DNA of 64,000 nt from a virus, in the IMG/VR virus record IMGVR_UViG_3300036859_000580, positions 20,364 to 84,363 of that record, one strand, 5' to 3'. The first letter of the stretch is position 1. Each line of letters starts with the position of its first letter. Below are positions 5,821-12,150 of the stretch, in pieces. The notes under the pieces are model-generated. The model did not search any database. It was given only the letters and a program-made list of their open reading frames with translations, and was not told the DNA's origin. Made by a program: the position numbers and the translations under genes.

Positions 5821-8169
5821 TCAAGATCCAAAATTCGCCGCCCACGCGGCCGTCCCCGAGGCCCACCGTACCCCCCTGAAACCTCGTACCTTCACGCCTC
5901 CCACGTTGACGGCGTTCTTGGGTCGGTCCAGTCCGTGACCGGTCAGCTCGCGCGACAACCGGATCATGTTCAGCTTGTCGAAGCCCCGGACGCCGTGCTG
6001 CTCGCACCAGCGCTCGTACGCGGCGTACAGCTCCGTGTTGTCGATGAAGTCGTTGGGGTCGCCCGTCCGCGTGAACGTGTCCTCGATGAACTGCCCCGTG
6101 AAGTCCTCCTCGTCGCGGTACGTCTTGACGTCGTCGCGGATCGACGCCGGTACGCCCAGTGAGCCGAGCTGCCGCCAGTCCAGCAGCCCCTGGAGCGCCC
6201 AGTTCAGGATGCCCGACGCCTCCTCCAGGTACAGCAGGTCGCCGAACCGGTCGATCGCCTGGCCCGGCTGGATCTTGCCGTGGCAGAGGATCCGGTGCAT
6301 GCGGTTCCACACGCCGTCCGAGGGGTCCCGGACGGTCGGCTGGCCGTTGCCCGCGATCCACAGCTTGAACTGGGCGTCGAACTCGAAGAAGTCCTTCTTC
6401 ATCCGGCGCGCCTTCACGCGCTTCGACCCGGTCAGCGCCTTCACGCGCTCGACGTTCAGCGCCTTGCCCTGCCGGGTCTCGTCGATGAACACCAGCCGCG
6501 CGCCGAGCAGGTCGGCCATGATGGTCGGGTGCTGCTCGTCGCCGCCGGTCAGCAGCGCGGTGGTGGCCGTCTGGGCGTAGGAGCCCATGAGCTGCATCAC
6601 CGGCTCGATGAACGCGTTCTTACCGTTCGAGCCGCTCCCCTCCATGAAGAAGAACGACCGGGCACCCACGTCGCCGGTCAGCGTGTAGCCGACGGCCCGG
6701 CGGATGTAGGCCATCAGCACCGGGTCGCCGTTGCAGAGCAGCTCGACGTGGCCCAGCCACCGCTGGTACGTCGCCGTTGGGTCGTGCGTCACCTCGGCGA
6801 GCCGGGTGCAGAGCTCCTCACGCCTGGACTCGCGCAGCTCGCCGGTACTCAAGTCCAGGGTGCCGTTGCGCACCACCAGCAGGTTCGGGTCGGAGTCCAA
6901 GTCCTCGGTGGTGACGACCAGCTCGGGCTCCGCCTCGGCGCCGGCGAGCATCGCGCGCCGTCGCTGGATCGACTCGGAGTCGCGCGCCCAGTTGGCCAGC
7001 CGGGCGCGGACGTCGCCCTCCGCGACCTCGGCGTCGCGCCGGATCGAGTCGATGACCTCCTTCGTGAGGTCCAGCGACCGGTTGGTCCGATCGGGTGCCC
7101 ACCGGAGGCCGTCCCAGACGTACCAGCGCTTCTCGTCCGCCGCGAACCGCAGCCGGTCGCCCAGGACGCGGACCACCCGCAGCGAGTTGCCGAGGTCGGT
7201 CGGGAGCGCGTCCCGCGGCGGTGCCTCCTGGACCTGGGTGGCGCTCAACCCCACGCGCTGGGCCCACGCCAGCGTGGTGGGCGACGGCCCGGCGATCCCG
7301 CGTCCCGGCCCGTGCTCGCGCCGGACGCGGTCCACGAGCTCGATCACGTCGTCGGCCGTCCACGGGTTGGCCGGGTCCGAGTTGACCAGCAGCTGGAGGA
7401 CCACCATGCCGAGCGCGATCATCTCGGAGCGGTACGCGTTGCGCCCGCGCAGCGAGCACATGTACCGGTAGAACTCGGTCTGCTGCTCGCCGGGCGCGAT
7501 GCCGTCCCGGAGGATGCCCTCGACGTCCACCCGCTCGCCGCGGTCGTCCAGGGCCGGGTTGTCCTCGGCGGAGTGCGCCCCCGACCGGTCGCGCCCCGCG
7601 CCGCCGACCTGGAGCGCCTCGACCCACCTGGGCCCCAGGAACGCCAGGTCGGCGACCTGCGGGACCGACTCGCTGAGTACCCACCCCGGCGCGTACCACC
7701 GGTACGTCCCCTGGGTGTCCGGGTGCACGGACGGCCAGACCACGGCGAACCGGTGACCGTGCCGGACGATCTCGACGTTCGAGCCCCGGCCGAGGTCGGA
7801 CTTCCAGTCCAGGCCCGGCGGGACGCGGTAGAGCCGGATGCCCGACCCGGACCCATCCGTCCGCGACGTGGAGATCCACGTCGGCGGCAGTTGCTCGTCC
7901 AGCTGCGTCTCGAACCAGTCGACGGTCTCCGCCCCGACGCGGCCGTTGTAGGCGTCCACGTCGACGCCCAGCACGTCGTCCGGCAGGCGCAGCCCGACGT
8001 TGGCGCGCGGCATCGACTCGACCCACTGGTCCAGCTGCGCGTCGTCGGGCCACGGTGCCCCGCGCCCGGTGAAGTCCATTGGCGGCGTCCGCTTGCCGAT
8101 GATCGGCAGGACGCCGAGCCACCCGGCGTCGCGGTACGCTCGCGCCCCGTCGCCGTACGGGGCCGTCAC
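5821..8169 (-). CDS. Bifunctional primase-polymerase / SF3 (D5-type) helicase (782 aa)
   Basis: N-terminal prim-pol domain: GVLPIIGKRTPP, then the metal motif LGVDVDAY (near residue 75), SGIRLYRVP, and VEIVRHGHRFAVVWPS, as in plasmid and phage AEP primases. The C-terminal half is a D5/P4-type SF3 helicase: Walker A GSGSNGKNAF, then LVFIDETRQGK (Walker B) and a sensor-like LWIAGNGQP. It would prime and unwind at the adjacent iteron segment. The GTG start at 8169 overlaps the stop of a 15-codon leader (GTGA). This leftward gene is separated from the rest of the replication genes, which read rightward. Confidence 0.9.
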   Translation of the reverse strand: MTAPYGDGARAYRDAGWLGVLPIIGKRTPPMDFTGRGAPWPDDAQLDQWVESMPRANVGLRLPDDVLGVDVDAYNGRVGAETVDWFETQLDEQLPPTWISTSRTDGSGSGIRLYRVPPGLDWKSDLGRGSNVEIVRHGHRFAVVWPSVHPDTQGTYRWYAPGWVLSESVPQVADLAFLGPRWVEALQVGGAGRDRSGAHSAEDNPALDDRGERVDVEGILRDGIAPGEQQTEFYRYMCSLRGRNAYRSEMIALGMVVLQLLVNSDPANPWTADDVIELVDRVRREHGPGRGIAGPSPTTLAWAQRVGLSATQVQEAPPRDALPTDLGNSLRVVRVLGDRLRFAADEKRWYVWDGLRWAPDRTNRSLDLTKEVIDSIRRDAEVAEGDVRARLANWARDSESIQRRRAMLAGAEAEPELVVTTEDLDSDPNLLVVRNGTLDLSTGELRESRREELCTRLAEVTHDPTATYQRWLGHVELLCNGDPVLMAYIRRAVGYTLTGDVGARSFFFMEGSGSNGKNAFIEPVMQLMGSYAQTATTALLTGGDEQHPTIMADLLGARLVFIDETRQGKALNVERVKALTGSKRVKARRMKKDFFEFDAQFKLWIAGNGQPTVRDPSDGVWNRMHRILCHGKIQPGQAIDRFGDLLYLEEASGILNWALQGLLDWRQLGSLGVPASIRDDVKTYRDEEDFTGQFIEDTFTRTGDPNDFIDNTELYAAYERWCEQHGVRGFDKLNMIRLSRELTGHGLDRPKNAVNVGGVKVRGFRGVRWASGTAAWAANFGS

Positions 8170-8213
8170 CCGGCCACCCGGCCGTTCACGCGGCACGTGC
8201 TACGATCGGTCAT
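8166..8213 (-). CDS. Possible 15-aa leader peptide of the primase-helicase gene
   Basis: ATG 8213 has the strongest ribosome-binding site in the area (ACCAGGAGGTAGAACACGC) and reads MTDRSTCRVNGRVAG. Its TGA overlaps the GTG start of the primase-helicase (GTGA), which has no clear site of its own. This geometry implies translational coupling through a mini-ORF. A longer in-frame primase start at 8196 is the alternative, but it lacks an equally placed ribosome site. Confidence 0.45.
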   Translation of the reverse strand: MTDRSTCRVNGRVAG

Positions 8214-8343
8214 GCGTGTTCTACCTCCTGGTGTCGTCCCACTGGACGGAGGTGCGGCGAGGTGTGAGCGCACGCCGCCGAAGTCCGCCTCGCGTCCGGT
8301 CACCCCGGGTCTACCCGGTCGCTCCGGTCGAGGTCAGGGCGTC

Positions 8344-8370
8344 AATTTACAACCCTCGACGCCGCTTGAC
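8344..8370 (-). promoter_or_regulatory. Possible promoter of the primase-helicase gene
   Basis: Minus strand GTCAAG, then 15 bases, then TAAATT preceded by TG, resembling the GTYAA and TG-extended -10 architecture of the promoters at the left end. It would leave a leader of about 130 bases before the mini-ORF. No other gene or RNA is visible in 8214-8456. Confidence 0.4.
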
Positions 8371-8456
8371 CGAACCCGGTAATGATCTTCGACCGCGGCG
8401 GCGACGGCTCCCCGCGACGCACCGGTCGCACGCCTCACGGCCCCGGCGACGGCGCG

Positions 8457-8465
8457 TGGTAGGGT
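8457..8465 (+). promoter_or_regulatory. Probable -10 element of the first rightward promoter
   Basis: TGGTAGGGT matches the TGTGGTA-type -10 used elsewhere, and the same string recurs at 11111-11119 (a TGCTAGGGT variant is at 9922-9930). No convincing -35 hexamer is present, so recognition may depend on the extended -10 or an activator. It precedes the hairpin at 8473-8511 and the rightward genes. Confidence 0.45.
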
Positions 8466-8472
8466 AGTTGTC

Positions 8473-8511
8473 GACCGCCCCGTCCACCTCCCTGGGACCG
8501 ACGGGGCGGTC
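8473..8511 (+). terminator. 12-bp inverted repeat in the leader, possible attenuator
   Basis: GACCGCCCCGTC (8473-8484) is perfectly complementary to 8500-8511. It sits only about ten bases past the -10 element at 8457-8465 and about 50 bases before the first rightward gene. A hairpin here would form in the nascent transcript and could stop it early. There is no T-run, so a role in mRNA stability is an alternative. Confidence 0.45.
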
Positions 8512-8559
8512 GTCCACGGCGCGGCGACGCGTCACCAGGAATAAGGAGAGGACGACGCA

Positions 8560-9075
8560 GTGAGCGCACTCCCGATCACACAACTTCCGACGATGGCCGA
8601 CGTGGGGACGCGCCGGACCTGGTACCTGCCGCTGGGCCGGGGCCGGACCGACCAGCGTCACCAGGTCGACGCCACGTTCATCGGCATGGGCTCGTCCGTG
8701 CAGCACCAGCACCGGCACCACGACCCGGGCGCGTCGTTCGCGCGCACCGATCAACGGTGCGGCGCGTGCCGCTGGTTCGAGACTCGCATCTTCCGCGTCG
8801 TGACGCCGCCGTCGGATGAGCCGGACCACCGGGCGCGCACCGAGTACGTGCTGCACCACGTGGGCGCGTCGATCGTGCCCGGCGAGGTCGACCTGCACCG
8901 GCACGAGCTGGTCTACTCCGCGCACGAGGTCATCGAGGCGTTCACGGTCCGGCGCGTCACGGACGGCCACCCGAGCGAGCCGTTCATGACCCGGCCCGCG
9001 GCGCGCGCGCTGGCCATGGCCGCCGGCTACGACCGTCAGCTCGAGTTGGCGTACGTCGACAGGGCCACGGCGTGA
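8560..9075 (+). CDS. Unidentified protein (171 aa), first rightward gene
   Basis: GTG at 8560 after ATAAGGAGAGGACGACGCA. The protein is rich in His and Arg: VQHQHRHHDPG, a single CGAC pair (RTDQRCGACRWFETRIF), and HHVGASIVPGEVDLHRHELVYSAHE, which could bind metal. Predicted beta-rich with a C-terminal helix (TRPAARALAMAAGYDRQLELA). No family recognised. It overlaps the next gene by GTGA. Confidence 0.65.
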   Translation: MSALPITQLPTMADVGTRRTWYLPLGRGRTDQRHQVDATFIGMGSSVQHQHRHHDPGASFARTDQRCGACRWFETRIFRVVTPPSDEPDHRARTEYVLHHVGASIVPGEVDLHRHELVYSAHEVIEAFTVRRVTDGHPSEPFMTRPAARALAMAAGYDRQLELAYVDRATA

Positions 9076-9299
9076 CCGCGCGCACGCTCGATCTCAACAT
9101 CAGCGCGCCGGCACGCAGGCCCCGCGTCCGGCGGGCGCGACAGGGTGAGTACATCTACACGGTCGCGGCCCGTCGGAACCTCGCGCCGCCGTGGCTCCTG
9201 GAGGAGCCGGTGGGCGTCGCTAGGTTCAAGGTGGTGACGGCGTTCCCGACGTGGCGCGCCGCGATCCAGTCCGTGCTGCGCGACTACTGGGGAATGTGA
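9072..9299 (+). CDS. Unidentified basic protein (75 aa)
   Basis: GTG at 9072 overlaps the preceding TGA, implying coupled translation. MTARTLDLNISAPARRPRVRRARQGEYIYTV: the first 25 residues are basic and probably disordered, the rest is a small mixed fold ending VLRDYWGM. Function unknown. Confidence 0.6.
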   Translation: MTARTLDLNISAPARRPRVRRARQGEYIYTVAARRNLAPPWLLEEPVGVARFKVVTAFPTWRAAIQSVLRDYWGM

Positions 9300-9306
9300 G
9301 GAAAGC

Positions 9307-9897
9307 GTGAATCTACCTCCGCTACCGCACGGCGTCGACCTACCTCCGCCACCTCGCGGCGCCGGCGGCGTGGTCACGTGGCAGAGTCTTCTCGCGCGGG
9401 CCGGACGCTACGGAACGCGAGGAGGCACCGTGCCCGACGGGCACACCCGAAGTCGACGCCCGCACGCGCAGGAGGAGCGCACCAGGCTCCGCGGCGTCGA
9501 CACGCCGGGGTGTGACTGCGGCCGCTCGGGGATGGGCGTCGAGTGGCACGCGTTCAACTGCACGTGGATAATGGTCCGGCGCGTAGGTGAGCACGTTGCC
9601 GCCGCCGCTGCTGCCGCCAACGCCCGCCGTGCCGATTCTACCCGGGAGGAAGTGGTGCGCGTGGCCAACCCACGAGTCGGCACGTCCAAGACGATCGAGT
9701 CCCCGCGCGCGGAGTGCGTCGCGGCCGGGTGCGCGTGGGTGTACCCGAACAACGAGGTCACGGCGCGCGAGAGCGGCTCGCACCGCGAGGTCAACGCCGA
9801 GGCGCGCGGCCACGTCCACCACCGTCCGAGTCACGAGGTGCGCGTGACCGTGGCGCACGTCACGACGTTCGCCGTCGGGAAGTCGACCGACGCCTGA
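9307..9897 (+). CDS. Unidentified protein (196 aa), possibly two fused or adjacent units
   Basis: GTG at 9307 after TGTGAGGAAAGC. The N-terminal region is proline- and arginine-rich and probably disordered, with a CDCGRSG...EWHAFNC cluster (about residues 69-85). The C-terminal half (from NPRVGTSKTIESPRAEC) has CVAAGCAW and several His residues (SHREVNAEARGHVHHRP) that could form a zinc site. An internal in-frame start before the second half is possible, so the gene may be two. No family recognised. Confidence 0.5.
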   Translation: MNLPPLPHGVDLPPPPRGAGGVVTWQSLLARAGRYGTRGGTVPDGHTRSRRPHAQEERTRLRGVDTPGCDCGRSGMGVEWHAFNCTWIMVRRVGEHVAAAAAAANARRADSTREEVVRVANPRVGTSKTIESPRAECVAAGCAWVYPNNEVTARESGSHREVNAEARGHVHHRPSHEVRVTVAHVTTFAVGKSTDA

Positions 9898-9921
9898 CCG
9901 CCTCACCGCTAGGCCGCGGCG

Positions 9922-9930
9922 TGCTAGGGT
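9922..9930 (+). promoter_or_regulatory. Probable -10 element before the 112-aa gene
   Basis: TGCTAGGGT, nearly identical to the elements at 8457 and 11111, lies 34 bases before ATG 9965, whose ribosome site is CCCAGGAGAGAAG. No good -35 hexamer is seen. Confidence 0.4.
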
Positions 9931-9964
9931 AGTCACCAGGAACCAACGAACCCCAGGAGAGAAG

Positions 9965-10303
9965 ATGTTCGAGACTCAGGTCCAAGCGGGCGTCGCCCGG
10001 CTGAACGACTGGACCCCCGGTTGGCTCGACCACGTCGACGTGGACGCGCTGGACATGGTGTCCGCCGTCGACTGCGTGGCCGGCCAGGTCGGGCGTAAGT
10101 TGCTCGGCAGCGTCTGGTCGCCGTTCAGTACAACGCTTCGCGCGCTGAACATCCCGCTTCACGACGAGGCCGCGTTCGGCTTCGACATTTCCGAGGACAT
10201 CAGTTCAGTTGATGATCGGCGCGCCGCGTACGTCGCGCTGAACGCCGAGTGGACGCGGGTCATCACGGATCTGAAGGTCGCTTCGGCCGCGCACTTGTCC
10301 TGA
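9965..10303 (+). CDS. Unidentified helical protein (112 aa)
   Basis: MFETQVQAGVARLNDWTPGWLDHVDVDALDMVSAVDC..., with a strong ribosome site CCCAGGAGAGAAG. Predicted mostly helical and acidic. It stands as a single gene with its own -10 element. No family recognised. Confidence 0.65.
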   Translation: MFETQVQAGVARLNDWTPGWLDHVDVDALDMVSAVDCVAGQVGRKLLGSVWSPFSTTLRALNIPLHDEAAFGFDISEDISSVDDRRAAYVALNAEWTRVITDLKVASAAHLS

Positions 10304-10365
10304 CCGTCGTGAGGCAACCTGCAATAATCTACACCGAACACAGACAGAGAATTGCCGAGGGACTG

Positions 10366-11106
10366 ATGACCACCAAGTTGCACACGGTTCTCGCGCTCCT
10401 CAAGGGAACGCGCCAGCGTGCCTACGCGGCGAACGCGGAGCTGCGCAAGACCGCCAAGAAGAACGACCTGTACGCGGGCATCGCCCGGCGGTACCAGCCG
10501 CGCAAGGAGGACGGCGACACGCTGCCGGAGGAGTCCACGCTCGTCCAGCAGGACGCGGGCGACATCCTGGAGCAGTTCGTCGCGAACCAGGTCAAGCTGT
10601 GGGACCTGACGGGCACGATGGAGGCGACGAGCGGCGTCGCCCGCGCGGACATCATCACCGCCAACAACACCGTGCTGGCGACCGACGTCCCGGCCACGTT
10701 CATGCTCTTTCTCGAGCGTCAGCTGGACGACGTACGGACGTTCATCAACGACATCCCGACTCTCAACCCGGCCGAGGTTTGGCACACCGACCCGAGCGGG
10801 ACGTGGGCGACGGAGCCGTTCAAGACGGTGCGGACCAAGAAGATCCCCCGGAATCACGTGATCGCGCCGGCCACCGACAAGCACCCGGCGCAGGTCCAGG
10901 TGTTCACCGAGGACGAGATCGTCGGCGACTGGACCACGATCAAGTACTCCGGCGCGCTGGCGGCCGGGCACAAGCGCGAGATCATCGACCGGATCGACGC
11001 GCTCAAGGACGCGGTCAAGTCGGCCCGCGAGCGCGCGAACGAGGCGGAGGTCGTGGAGGTACGCGTGGCGGCACGCCTGTTCGACTACCTGCTCGGTGGC
11101 TCGTAG
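10366..11106 (+). CDS. DUF7873-like conserved actinophage protein (246 aa)
   Basis: MTTKLHTVLALLKGTRQRAYAANAELRK... with ARRYQPRKEDGDTLPEEST, VTFxLFLEKQL-like FMLFLERQLDDVRTFI, and TVRTKKIPRNHVIAPATDKHPAQVQVF. This succession matches a protein family common in actinobacteria and their phages and catalogued as DUF7873 (recognised from memory). Its function is not established. Helical throughout, ending in a coiled segment (EIIDRIDALKDAVKSARERANEAE). I chose ATG 10366 over an upstream frame because it follows GAGGGAC and gives the family's usual N-terminus. Confidence 0.75.
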   Translation: MTTKLHTVLALLKGTRQRAYAANAELRKTAKKNDLYAGIARRYQPRKEDGDTLPEESTLVQQDAGDILEQFVANQVKLWDLTGTMEATSGVARADIITANNTVLATDVPATFMLFLERQLDDVRTFINDIPTLNPAEVWHTDPSGTWATEPFKTVRTKKIPRNHVIAPATDKHPAQVQVFTEDEIVGDWTTIKYSGALAAGHKREIIDRIDALKDAVKSARERANEAEVVEVRVAARLFDYLLGGS

Positions 11107-11107
11107 G

Positions 11108-11130
11108 ACGTGGTAGGGTAGACCACGTCG
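11108..11130 (+). promoter_or_regulatory. -10 element inside an inverted repeat, upstream of the tRNA cluster
   Basis: GACGTGG (11108-11114) and CCACGTC (11124-11130) flank TAGGGTAGA, and the TGGTAGGGT -10-like string lies across the left arm. The palindrome suggests an operator over the promoter that would transcribe the tRNA genes at 11201-11664. Confidence 0.45.
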
Positions 11131-11200
11131 CGAATACTCCATGGGGATGATGGAGAGCACGAAAGCCGTCGGTCGTGGTGGGCGGGCGGCGAGTAGGGTA

Positions 11201-11278
11201 GGCACGGTAGCTCAACGGTAGAGCAACGAGCGGCGGGAGTCGCTCTTACGGTTCCAGGTTCGAGTCCTGGACGTGCCG
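11201..11278 (+). tRNA. tRNA-like gene with an abnormal anticodon arm (possible Pro, GGG)
   Basis: Acceptor GGCACGG pairs with ACGTGCC except the innermost pair. D-arm GCTC-AACGGTA-GAGC and T-arm CCAGG-TTCGAGT-CCTGG are perfect. The only good anticodon stem is GAGCG (11228-11232) with CGCTC (11241-11245), leaving an 8-base loop GCGGGAGT with C instead of the invariant T33. If GGG is the anticodon this would be tRNA-Pro with an enlarged loop. The variable region is also longer than usual. The identity is uncertain; the tRNA body is not. Confidence 0.6.
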
Positions 11279-11326
11279 CGCAGCACTAGACACAGACGCA
11301 GTGACAGTGAAAGACAGATCGGAAAA

Positions 11327-11398
11327 CCCCGTTAGTGGAGGTTCGAGTCCTTCCCGGGACACTCATGCCCCGGTAGCCCAATTGGCAGAGGCGCGGGG
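11327..11398 (+). tRNA. Circularly permuted tRNA gene A (3' half first; possibly Phe, GAA)
   Basis: The 3' half is at 11327-11361: anticodon-stem strand CCCCG, TTAGT, T-arm GGAGG-TTCGAGT-CCTTC, acceptor CCGGGAC, A. The linker CTCAT follows, then the 5' half at 11367-11398: acceptor GCCCCGG, TA, D-arm GCCC...GGC, G, anticodon-stem strand CGGGG. Acceptor pairs 6 of 7, anticodon stem 5 of 5, T-stem 5 of 5, D-stem 3. GAAAA before CCCCG would give anticodon GAA. The flanks also pair (GCAG/CTGC, AGTG/CACT, CGG/CCG). No normal-order tRNA can be built from these parts. Confidence 0.65.
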
Positions 11399-11468
11399 AC
11401 CCGCACAGACACTCGCTGCAGACACAGCACGCACGCCTAGGACCGGATCGACTGGTCGTGTCAATGAT

Positions 11469-11542
11469 TCCGAGACGGTGGTTCGAATCCGCCCGCGCGC
11501 TCCAAACATCATGCGCGCGTAGTAGAGTGGCAACACGCGGAT
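11469..11542 (+). tRNA. Circularly permuted tRNA gene B (3' half first; anticodon not readable)
   Basis: The 3' half is at 11469-11501: TCCG, AGAC, T-arm GGTGG-TTCGAAT-CCGCC, acceptor CGCGCGC, T. An 11-base linker ending CAT follows, then the 5' half from 11513: acceptor GCGCGCG, TA, a weak D-arm (GTAG...ACAC), G, CGGAT. Acceptor pairs 7 of 7, T-stem 5 of 5, anticodon stem 4 plus a T-T. Flanking sequences TGTC/GACA and GGTCG/CGACC (11454-11462 with 11549-11562) continue the helix outward. The anticodon would span the two transcript ends, so its identity cannot be read. Confidence 0.6.
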
Positions 11543-11592
11543 CCCTAAGACAAAGTCCGACCTGCACCGCTGCCGGTACGCCGAATAGGCAG

Positions 11593-11664
11593 TACATCAA
11601 AGCTCAATGGTCGAGCAACTGACTTCTAATCAGTGTGAAGCGGGTTCGATTCCCGCTGATGTCA
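11593..11664 (+). tRNA. tRNA-Arg (TCT)
   Basis: Acceptor TACATCA/TGATGTC pairs except the first (T-C), D-arm GCTC-AATGGTC-GAGC, anticodon arm ACTGA-CTTCTAA-TCAGT with T33 and anticodon TCT, T-arm GCGGG-TTCGATT-CCCGC. CCA is not encoded. It reads AGA, a rare codon in high-GC actinobacteria. It is the only fully ordinary anticodon arm in the window. Confidence 0.85.
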
Positions 11665-11749
11665 ACATCGCTACCTGCAAAGTAGCTTGGAGGCCGGTCC
11701 TGGGCAGGGCCGGCCTCCGCCATCTACGGACTAGCGTTTGGGGTGAGTC

Positions 11750-11953
11750 GTGGAGAGAGTGAAGATCACGCGCACGATCGTGCACACCGCGTTCGTGCCT
11801 CGCGAGTGTTATCCCGGCATGTCGAGGCGCGCCGTCGTCGATCACGAGACGTCGCTGCCGCTCGCCGAGGCCGTCGAATCACTGGTTGACGCCGGTGAGT
11901 TCGAAGTCCAGCTGACCACCGTCGTGCAGTTCGAGGAGATGAGTGACCGATGA
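11750..11953 (+). CDS. Small unidentified protein (67 aa)
   Basis: GTG 11750 reads MERVKITRTIVHTAFVPRECYPG..., with an acidic helical C-terminus (LPLAEAVESLVDAGEFEVQL). It overlaps the next gene by ATGA, so it starts the nucleotide-metabolism operon. No family recognised. Confidence 0.6.
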   Translation: MERVKITRTIVHTAFVPRECYPGMSRRAVVDHETSLPLAEAVESLVDAGEFEVQLTTVVQFEEMSDR

Positions 11954-12150
11954 GAACGTGTGGGTACGCGGGGATCCGCGACGCCGCCGAGAGTGCAGCC
12001 GTCGCGTTTCACGCGGTGGCCGAGTCGTGCCGTGGTACCGGCACGCCGCTCGGCACGGCGAGCGCGCTGCGAACTGCCAGCGTCGCGCTGGCGGGCATGG
12101 CCGACGAGTTCACGTCCCTGCACGACGCGATCACCGCGGCCGGTCGGTAG
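11950..12150 (+). CDS. Small helical protein (66 aa)
   Basis: ATGA overlap with the preceding gene. MRTCGYAGIRDAAESAAVAFHAVAESCRG... is alanine-rich and helical and ends SLHDAITAAGR. Its TAG overlaps the GTG of the kinase gene (TAGTG). Function unknown. Confidence 0.6.
   Translation: MRTCGYAGIRDAAESAAVAFHAVAESCRGTGTPLGTASALRTASVALAGMADEFTSLHDAITAAGR

Noticed and set aside
6280-8382. Long rightward frame of about 700 codons
   Set aside because: It lies antisense to the prim-pol/helicase gene, has arginine/valine-rich composition typical of the reverse strand of GC-rich genes, and shows no domain.
10249-10365. Longer start for the DUF7873-like protein
   Set aside because: The 39 extra codons overlap the end of the preceding gene and a possible promoter, and the family N-terminus begins at ATG 10366.
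11367-11501. Linear tRNA with a long intron joining the 5' half of A to the 3' half of B
   Set aside because: Acceptor strands GCCCCGG and CGCGCGC do not pair, and anticodon-stem strands CGGGG and TCCG do not pair, while the permuted pairing fits well.
11279-11592. Permuted group I intron-exon arrangement producing the tRNA halves
   Set aside because: The flanks are only about 50-70 bases, too short for the two halves of a group I intron core, and exon ends lack the usual U before the splice site.
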